The position numbers and the translations under genes are program-made. From the NCBI GenBank assembly GCA_922989275.2, contig OV277868.1, forward strand, positions 78,420,216-78,484,215: a stretch of 64,000 nt of DNA, given 5' to 3'. Origin of the DNA: Gari tellinella (taxonomy: Eukaryota > Mollusca > Bivalvia > Cardiida > Psammobiidae). Positions 53,870-62,335 of the stretch are shown here, one piece after another (the stretch's first letter is position 1; each line of letters opens with the position of its first letter). The notes beneath the pieces are model-generated. The model did no database searches. It was given only the letters and a program-made list of their open reading frames with translations, and was not told the origin of the DNA.

Positions 53870-56155
53870 ATGAATGAAATAAATGTTTGCCATGAGACTT
53901 GTTTAAGAATTATAAGCAACAGGAGGAAAAAGCCAAATGATAGTGATTACACCGTGCCCCCACTTAAGGTTATTCTGAACTCTAAGGAACAGAGGCGAAA
54001 ACTACTGACAAATTCGAGAAAAGTAACAGACCTTGAGGACGAGTCCCTCCAAGAAATTATTATCGCCATGGACTTGACTTATGAACGGAGAGAACAGAGC
54101 GCTGCTCTAAAGAAAGAAAAGGAGCGAAGCGAAGCGGATGGTGAGCAGGTTGTAATCAGCCACCATAAGGTTGTGCCCAGGAGGGCCCCACCTACTGATT
54201 TTCGCCATTAACTCTCGCAATAGTGATTTTAACCGTTTTAAACTTATCAGAAGTGGAAATTCTGTAAAACAAATTTGAACTGGCAAAAATACTGTGAAAA
54301 GCGTAATAAAGCAACAAGAATGTGTCATGTCGCAACGAGGGACTTTGAACGGGAACTAGCAGGCAATATTAAGTCGGATCCGAAGTCTTTCCACTACTAC
54401 GTCCGAAGCCAGCTTAAGTCAAAAACTAGGATAGTTGATCTTGAATCCCAAGATGGATAAATATTGGCTTCAGACGTCCAGAAAGCAGAACTTTTAAATT
54501 CAGTTTTTTCTCGAGTGTTTTCCCAAGTGAAGATCTATCTGATATACCAACTATTGAGGACAGAGATTTTTCAACACTGTTAGAAACTGTACAAATTTCA
54601 CCAAACGACGTGAATAAGAAACTTTTAAAGTTAAACACCAATAAGTCCCCAGGACTAGATTCTATTCACCCACTCCTCTTAAAGGAATGTGCAGACGAAA
54701 TTAGTGAAATTGTAGCGGATCTATTCGATATGTCTATTGGGAAAAGCATACTACCCACAATGTGGAAAAGAACGCAAGTAACCCCTATTTACAAGAAAGG
54801 CAACACACATTTATGTGCTAATTACCGTCCACTCAGCTTGACAGTTATACTATGTAAAGTGCTAGAGACGTCCAGTTAAAGGAATGTATCGATCATTGGT
54901 CCCACATATTGGAGGGAGGTTGAACGCTGGATTGTATTTACTTAGACTTCGCCAAAGCGTTCGACACGGTGCCTCACATCAGACTGTTGAATAAGTTACA
55001 TGCTTATGGTATCAGAGATAAAGTACATAGCTGGATTCATGACTTCCTAAACAATAGACAGCAACAAGTTAGAATTTGTTCATCCTGCTCCAACTGGACC
55101 CCAGTTAAAAGTGGTATCCAGCATGGAAGTTTCCTCGGGCCTATGTTATTCTTGATCTATATCAACTATCTACCTGAAACTGTATCAAACATTGTAAAAC
55201 TCTTCGCAGACGACACCAATATCTATAGACAAATAGGAAGCCCAGACCACATGACATCTCTGCAATCAGATCTAGACAACCTGGCAATTTGGTGGGACAA
55301 ATGGTTACTGCGATTCAACGCATGAAAATGTACATGTTTACACCTTGGCAAAGAACATCTAAATCATGGGTGCACTATGCAAGACTCCAACGGCAGATCC
55401 TTCATCGATAATGTAGACAGTGAAAAAGACCTTGGTGTTACCTTCGATAAGAAGCTATCCTTCAATGAGCACATCGCAGCAAAAGTGAAGAGAGCAAAAC
55501 CAAGCACTGGGCACCATCAATAATACATGCACCTATTTTGATAAGGATATATTTCTACCGTTATATAAGGCCTACGTGTACATCCGACCTCACTTGGAAT
55601 ATGCTAGTGTTATTTGCACATTACATACCAGTAAGATATTGCTATAGAACAAGTTCAACGAAGAGCGACACGCTTAGTCCCGAGGATAAAACACTTAACA
55701 TACGAGAATAGACTAAAAGCACTTGGGTTACCTTCACTAATGTATCGAAGGGAAGAGCAGACGTCATACAAGTTTTTTAAAGATTCTTCATGGATATGAA
55801 GAAGTCGACATTAGAAACAGTCTCCAGCCTAGCAGTAACTCTACTACCCGTGGGCATCAATATAAGTTGGAGAAAATCCGTGCATCGTCTAGATATGGTC
55901 ACAATAGATTCTGTAAGAGAACAGTTAATCACTTTGAACGCTTTATCAAATGACTCAGTATGTGCCACTTCTGTTAACACATCCAAATCTCGCCAAAATG
56001 GAGATTGGAAGAGAAAAGACTCTACATTTTATAACCATACTAGTGGGTTACCATTTCCATCGCGCGAAGACTTCACGTCTTACCAACGAGATCAACGATC
56101 TAGATTGGTCCAAAACGAGCTAAACAGCTCAACACAGGCTATCAACGAAAGGTAA
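53870..56155 (+). pseudogene. CR1/jockey-like LINE lacking its endonuclease, dead
   Basis: 53870-54211 is a 113-codon frame (KVILNSKEQRRKLLTNSRKV, then a charged helix) that looks like an ORF1-like or pre-endonuclease region. 54275-54460 is the linker ahead of reverse transcriptase (WQKYCEKRNKATR, FHYYVRSQLKSKT). The endonuclease expected between them is absent. Reverse-transcriptase pieces: 54610-54879 (NKSPGLDSIHPLLLKEC, NYRPLSLTVILCKVLE); about 54935-55325 (YLDFAKAFDTVPH; GSFLGPMLFLIYINYLPE; LFADDTNIY with ADD at 55206-55214); and a C-terminal part in shifted frames to about 56120. Frame changes near 54470, 54880, 55326 and 55790 make it inactive. Confidence 0.82.
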
Positions 56156-56159
56156 CTAA

Positions 56160-57300
56160 AGGGAACTTGAAGGCTATGCTCGATATTTAATGTATTTTCT
56201 TTGAAGAATACTGTTAAATGGACAAGTCATCATAAAGAGATATTCTGTTTCAGGAACATTTTAATACATAATCTGTTTTAGTTTTTAATACCGTGATGAA
56301 CCATGTTAATTGTAACCTCTCTATTACGACGTGATTAACCATGTAACCATGTTAATTGTAACCTCTCTCTATTACGACAAAAATGGATTGTACAAAGACA
56401 GGTGACAGTTTAAAACAATGTGAAGTTTATCTTGCTTTAAGAGTGTATTAACCCCATAAGCGGAATTTCAAAGTATCTAACTCTTTTTCTTTCATGTTTA
56501 TTTTGAAAGAGCTGTTTATGATTCATGAAAAAATAGAAAAATAATCTTATGTTGGTGTGAATTATTTGCATTACGTCAATTTGGAAAAGATGTATCAAAT
56601 TCGGACTTTTTCTCAAATTTTGTCACATTTAAAGTATAAGCTTCAGTAAAATATAATCTAAATAAAAATAAACATGGTATTTTTTTATGTATTTCATGTC
56701 TATGAAAGACTTTTACATAAGGAAACAAAATCAAGACCAAACAGGCACCAGCTTTAAAAATATCAACAACATTGTTTTCATGGGTAATGATATTAACAAA
56801 TATATATGTGAAAAATAGTAAAAAAAACCCATATTTCTAGTATCAAACCTTTATATTGTACATATGTAAGTCCATACAAAGGCAATTCAAATTAATAAAA
56901 TAAATTGATAGGTTGGTGTTGAACATTTTGAGTTATTTAAGAAAAAGGAGTTATCTCCCTTCAAAAAATTTACAAAATAGTACCATATCGATGAAATTCA
57001 GAGCTTCATAAATTTCACATTTGCTGCCTGTTTTGTCTAAGATTAGATTTTCTATGAGAAAATACTACCATAGCCATGGAGAAAACAATACAAAACCAAA
57101 TAACCATGTTTGTTTTAATTTGAAATACATTTTATTGAAGCGGGTTCTTTGAAAATGACAAAATAAGAAAATTCAAATCATAGTCTGACACACCTTTTAG
57201 AAAATGATCGTAGAGCAAACAATTGTCCATTCATCTTAAATATACCATCTGATAATTAACGTAATTCAGTGGTAGTAATATAGGTGTTTTCTGTATTCAT
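56160..57300. other. No supported gene
   Basis: Very AT-rich. A short tandem duplication of AACCATGTTAATTGTAACCT lies at about 56300-56385. Nothing else is recognised. Confidence 0.5.
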
Positions 57301-57410
57301 AGAGTTACAGTGGAGAACAATGTTTTTCTTTTAAACGAAATGAAACGCAGCAGTTATGTACTTAAATGTATAAGATGACTATTCGATAAAAAAGTGCAAA
57401 CAGTCTTGAT

Positions 57411-58553
57411 TTTGATTTTAGTATTGTAAACTATCCACATCTAGATGGCGATGTTCCCCGTTCTACATCTTACGGGGTTTATATTTCACAACTTATTCGT
57501 TTTGCTAGGGCTTGTACCTCTGTTGAGGACTTCCACATTCGTAAACAGATTTCATAAACTTCGTAAAACATTTTCTAAATTCTTTTATAGAAATCTTCCT
57601 CTCATTAACAAGTATAAATGTAACTTAAAGTCTTTTCTGCGGCAAGGTATTTCACATCCGGAGTTTTATGGTGATGTGATTTACAGACTTCGTAAGATTC
57701 TTGGACATATGCATTTTCAAAACCTATTAGTGAAACGTATTAGATTTTTCCTCAAAAAAGATTATGATCCAACTATATTGCTGCGCACTTCACGTTTGGT
57801 TATCGATCAATCTACAATTGATAACTATGCTTTCCTCTTTGGTTGTGCGACGACAGACAGGGCTTAGCACTACATGATGATGTATCTCTAAAGCCGTCCT
57901 TAACCGGGAGAGTTATGTCGGATTTTCGTGCTTTGGTTTTTCTCTCCCTCTCTGTCGTACCCTAAACCCTCCCATGTCTTACAGTTACTCGTGACTACAG
58001 ACTATTCGCTTGAGTACAATTTGACCGTTGACATTGTGGCTTATTTTTAACACGGGCTTGAATTTTTAATTCTTTCCCGTGTTACTAATAATCCTGTCAG
58101 AGAATTTTGTTAGATGTTTTACATGTATTTACTTACTGTGCTGGCGGTCTTTTTGATTGTAAGGTTGTGGAACAGGGTTTATATTTTATGTACACTGTTC
58201 GTCTTTATAGGTGAATATAGGAGATAAGTGTGAGGTTGGGCGCCCCTAAACCCAGGTTTAACCCCCCAGTAGTTGTTAATGATTAATTAATTTATAATTG
58301 ATTATTGATTGCTACTGACCGTACCAAGGCGGGCTCCTATATTCACTTAGCTTTATGTTTGTCTTGCGTGTTGTTTTCTATTTAGTGTGTAGATGAAGGA
58401 ATGGTATTGCGCGTGTGTGTGTGTGTGGTTGTGTGTGTGTGTGTGTGTGTGTGTTTGTTATGGTATGGCTGTGTGTGTGCTCTGCTTTAGAGATGGGTGT
58501 ATTGTTTGTGTTGCGTTTCCTGCTTGAGTCTTCTTTCGTATTTATTAGAGCCT
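57411..58553 (+). pseudogene. 5'-truncated retroelement: reverse-transcriptase C-terminal region plus 3' UTR
   Basis: 57415-57566 reads, in one frame, NYPHLDGDVPRSTSYGVYIS then QLIRFARACTSVEDFHIR. After a 1-nt frame change near 57560, HKLRKTFSKFFYRNLPLINK and GISHPEFYGDVIYRLRKI continue to a stop at 57867. I recognise this as the C-terminal end of a reverse-transcriptase ORF common in marine invertebrate genomes. Assignment to Penelope-like or another non-LTR group is uncertain. The 3' part contains GGGCGCCCCTAAACCCAGG and a (GT)n tract (58411-58455). No catalytic domain remains. Confidence 0.65.
58411..58455. repeat. (GT)n microsatellite
   Basis: GTGTGT run broken by GGTT, near the 3' end of the retroelement fragment. 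Confidence 0.85.
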
Positions 58554-58727
58554 GATCAGACGCCGGCTAATCCGGCGTCTGATCAGGCTCCAAACTGATT
58601 GCAATGACATAAATTATCTCAGCATAACCTCATTTATTAGGAAATAGTAACACCATCTCCGCTGTACTGACTGATATGTTATTTTGACATTCTATTTCAG
58701 TACAATCAAGTATTCATTTTATTTCAG

Positions 58728-58830
58728 ACTGTTTTTGGATACAGTGCTACAACACCTTGGACAGTTGTCTTTCTGGATCAGCATTGTGTCTGCTATTGTC
58801 TACCAGGGTATTCCAGAATAGAATGTGAAT
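58728..58830 (+). pseudogene. EGF-like exon copy 1, frameshifted
   Basis: Follows acceptor ATTTCAG. It begins like the other copies (encoding CFWIQCYNT) but has one extra base in CAACACCTTGGACAG compared with CAACACTGGGACAG of copy 2, so the later cysteines are lost and a stop follows. A decayed member of the tandem exon set. Confidence 0.6.
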
Positions 58831-58884
58831 ATTGGCAACTATATAAGTCAAAGTACAATAAATTATTGATCGATTTTATTTCAG

Positions 58885-58997
58885 ACTGTTCCTGGATACA
58901 GTGCTACAACACTGGGACAGTTGTCTTACTGGATCAGCATTGTGTCTGCTATTGTCCACCCGGGTATTCCGGAATATTGTGTGAATATGTTAACTAA
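58885..58997 (+). CDS. EGF-like exon copy 2, open, ends in a stop
   Basis: After acceptor TTATTTCAG the exon encodes CSWIQCYNTG, then a spacer and HCVCYCPPGYSGILCEYVN and a stop (TAA, 58995-58997). The C-x-C with GYSG and final CE is the C-terminal half of an EGF-like domain, normally an extracellular disulphide-bonded module. An alternative donor is TAT|GTTAAC just before the stop, so it could be a terminal or an internal exon. The rest of any host gene is not visible in the window, which limits confidence that it is expressed. Confidence 0.5.
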
Positions 58998-59039
58998 ATA
59001 ACTCAAAGTACAATAAATTGTGGCTTTAATTTATTTCAG

Positions 59040-59150
59040 ACTGTTCCTCGATACAGTGCTATAAGAGTGGGACCGTTGTCTTACCAGATCAGCATTGTGT
59101 TTGTCATTGTCCTACTAGGTATTCCGGAATATTATGTGAATATGTTAACT
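59040..59150 (+). CDS. EGF-like exon copy 3, open
   Basis: Same structure after acceptor TTATTTCAG: CSSIQCYKSG, HCVCHCPTRYSGILCEYVN. Unlike copy 2, the frame continues past VN because the stop codon is changed (AACTAT for AACTAA). Gly of the PPGY motif is replaced by Arg (PTRY). The copies are about 155 bp apart, indicating tandem duplication of exon plus flanking intron. Confidence 0.5.
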
Positions 59151-59190
59151 ATATAAGTCAAAGTACAATCAAGTATTTATTTTATTTCAG

Positions 59191-59205
59191 ACTGTTCCTA
59201 GATAC
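59191..59205 (+). pseudogene. EGF-like exon copy 4, 5' piece
   Basis: Acceptor TTATTTCAG then ACTGTTCCTAGATAC; an in-frame TAG replaces the Trp/Ser codon. The exon is then cut by a 2.16-kb insertion and resumes at 61368. Confidence 0.65.
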
Positions 59206-61367
59206 TATTAGTTACACGGCATTCCGGCAGGGTGTATGGGCTGGTATGACGGTTTTGGATTCCGTATTTTCTGAGCGCGAAGCGCGAAGGAAATACGGAA
59301 TCTAAAACCGTCATACTAGCCCGTACACCCTGCCGGAATGCCGTGTAACGAATTTATTTCCAGTCTAGATCCAATACAAGAAAGACAACATGCACCATCT
59401 GACATAGTGTTGTTTACTGAATCCTAAATTGACACTTGAAATTGACAACAGTTCTCTGAAATCTCTCGCGCTAGAACAAAAATCGTCTATACAGTTAAAC
59501 TTCGATGTTTGGAACTCGCATAAGTAGAATCTACCTGCATTTCTATAGATTAATGTCGTAAATCCGCTTCTGTTGAACATAACCGTATTTCAAGCTAAAA
59601 AGTTGACATTTCCACCTTTTAAACTTTGAAATACCGATATGTTTGAGTGAACAGAATTCAAGATAGGCCATAAGTTTAACTGTATCTAACATGATTACGT
59701 CATCAGATTGGAATGTGGGCATCTTATAAATGTTCATTACATGTAGGCTACCAAAATATTTCGAACGGACAGTTCTAGGACGACATTTATGTTTTATGAA
59801 ACACTGTAACGATAAGTTTTAACAAATGAACTGAAATAATCAGGAGCGAACGAATGAATACGTAGGTCAGTGGCTATGCATATCGAGTTAAGTCTATTTG
59901 GGTTGATTTCGATAATAATATTGATCTTAATATGTCCTAATTATGTGTCAATTTCATTACAAACCAGTGACAAGTGCCCTTTTGTTTACCATGGTGACGA
60001 CGCGGGTGGGGGTAATCAGGGAAAACAAAGCAAGAAATTAGCATTTAATCGATATTTGAGTTACACATACGCATAATGATAGATTCAATACAGTTTTTAA
60101 TTGAGATTTCTTTTTATTTCTTGATAAACAATTGCTTAATAAACAGAAAAAGAGAGATTATTTACGCGAATCGATCGAGGGTGAAATAATCTATTAAATC
60201 ACGTGATCCGTACTACCCGGCAAAATCAATGAATACGGTCTCGTACACAGTGGTCACATGTGCAGTTTTAGCCTATCAGAGTCCAAGAATTTATGATGAC
60301 TGGAAATAATATTAGTTACACGGTATTTCGGCAGGGTGTACGGGCTTGTATGACGGTTTTGGATTCCGTATTTCCTGAGCGCTTCGCCGAAATGCTGCAT
60401 AATCTGACAAAGTTTTACTGTCTTGACCCTAAAATTGACACTTGAAATTGACATCTGCTCAGTACATTTCAAACTCACGCGCTACTCGATGATTTAGTAC
60501 AATAGTTATACAGTTAAACTTCGACGATATCAGGAACTCGCATAAGTAGAATTTATCTGCATTCCTACAGTTTAATGCAATAATTTCTAAACCGTATTAT
60601 GTCGAACATATTCCGTATTTCAAGTTTAAAAGGTTGTAAAGCCACCATTTAACTTTGAATTACGGATATGTTCGACTGAAATGAAATCAAGACAGACCCT
60701 GTCGAAGATCGACTGTATCTAACATGGTTACGTTATCACATTGGAATGTGAACATCCTTAAAATGTTCATTTCCAGGGTATTTGAACGGATAGTTCTCGG
60801 AGGATATTTACGTTTTATGAAACACTGTAACGATTAATTATAACAAATGAACTGAAATAATCAGGAACGTATGAATGAACACGTACGCTAGTGTCTAGGC
60901 ATATCGAGTTCTGCCTGTTTTGGTTGATTTCGATAAACATATTGATCTAAATAAAACTGAATCCAATGTCAATTTCATTATAGACCAGTGACAAGTGCCG
61001 TTGTACATGTACATTACATTGTTCATTTCACGTCCCGTCGTTTGTTTATCATGGTGACGACGTGAGTGGGGTAATCAGGGAACGCAAGGCAAGAAACTAG
61101 CATATTATCGATATCTGAATTGCATTTACACATAATGATCGATTCAAGACAGTTTTTAATTAAGATTTCTTTTGATTGCATGGAAAACAACTGCTTAATA
61201 AACCGAACAAGAGATATTGTTTACGCGAATCGAGCGAGGGAACAATATCTTACTAGTCACGTGACCCGTACTACCCGGCAAAATCAATGTGTACGGTCTC
61301 GTACACAGTGGTCACGTGTGCAGTTTCAGCCTATCAGAGTCCACGAATTTATGATGACTGGAAATAA
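59206..61367. mobile_element. 2.16-kb insertion made of two diverged tandem units
   Basis: It begins TATTAGTTACACGGCATTCC with a 139-bp fold-back (59211-59349). The first unit ends at about 60305 (GATGACTGGAAATAA) and a second begins TATTAGTTACACGGTATTTC (60311), again ending GATGACTGGAAATAA at 61367. The units share many words (TGACACTTGAAATTGACA, GAACTCGCATAAGTAGAAT, CGTACTACCCGGCAAAATC, ACGGTCTCGTACACAGTGGT) but are clearly diverged. TTATTTCCAGTC at 59353 is the inverse of the right end GACTGGAAATAA. No coding domain is recognisable. Confidence 0.65.
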
Positions 61368-61440
61368 AGTGCTATAACGGCGGGACAGTTTTCTTACAGG
61401 ATCGGCATTGTGTTTGCCAGTGTCCACCCGGGTATTCCGG
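61368..61440 (+). pseudogene. EGF-like exon copy 4, 3' piece, cut at CCGG
   Basis: Continues the split exon: CYNGGTVFLQDRHCVCQCPP then GYSG. It is cut a second time at GGTATTCCGG, where copies 2 and 3 continue AATATT; here TGTCATATC follows. Confidence 0.65.
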
Positions 61441-61636
61441 TGTCATATCAAAATTGGACCCCCATAAAAAATGGACCCGGGTCCAAATTTGATAGCGAAA
61501 TATGGACCCGCGGGTCCATAATTCGCTATCAAATTTGGACCCCCCCTGTAAAAAATGGACCCCCCCCATGCAAAAATTTAGAATGTTAAAAAAACATAAT
61601 AAAAATGTAAGAAACAAGAAACCAATGAATATTTTA

Positions 61637-62335
61637 ACCCATTACTCAATAAATATGCCTTTTTACGCCCTTAATTTATTCTTCCACTGAAGAAAATAAT
61701 TCCAATTTATTCAGGCACAAACATTTACTGTATAGGAAATATTTCATGTATCCTAGAAGATGGTAGCTTTACCAATTACCCAATAAATATACCTTTTTAC
61801 GCCCATAATTTATTCTTCCACTAAAGAAAGTAGTTCCTTTTTGTACCATGTATTCCTACATTGAAGAAAATAATTCCATTTTATACAGTCACAAACATTT
61901 ACTGTATAGGAAATATTTTATGTATCATAGAAGATGGTAGCTTAACCCATTACCCAATAAAAATGCCTATTTACGCCCTTAATTTATTCTTCCACTGAAG
62001 AAAGTAGTTCCATTTTGTACAATGTATTCTTACATTGAAGAAAATAATTCCATTTTATACAGTCACAAACATTTACTGTATAGGAAATATTTTATGTATC
62101 GTAGAAGATGGTAGCTTCACCAATTACCCAATAAATATGCCTTTTTATGCCCTTAATTTATTCTTCCACTGAAGAAAGTAGTTCCATTTTGTACTATGTA
62201 TTCCTACATTGAAGAAAATATTTCCATTTTATACAGTCACAAACATTTACTGTATAAGAAATATTTTATGTATCCTAGAAGATGGTAGCTTAACCCAGTA
62301 TCCAATAAATATGCCTTTTTACGCCCTTAATTTAA
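61637..62335. repeat. Tandem array made from the left half of an M1 MITE
   Basis: Four to five units of about 140-175 bp: ACCCATTACCCAATAAATAT, GCCTTTTTACGCCCTTAATT, ATTCTTCCACTGAAGAAA, TACAGTCACAAACATTTACT and AGAAGATGGTAGCTT. These match the left half of M1 copies (for example 1223-1340) up to the hairpin, which is absent. A MITE fragment has thus become a satellite. Confidence 0.8.

Larger units (their letters stand above)
57306..58668. mobile_element. M3 MITE split by a retroelement insertion
   Basis: The left half (57306-57410) begins CAGTGGAGAACAATGTTTTT and runs to GTGCAAACAGT. The right half resumes at 58554 with GAGCCTGATCAGACGCCGGC and its complement, then GCTCCAAACTGATTGC, and ends near CATCTCCGCTGTACTG. 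Joined in thought, the halves give the usual core order. The 1.14 kb between them is the reverse-transcriptase fragment. Confidence 0.65.
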
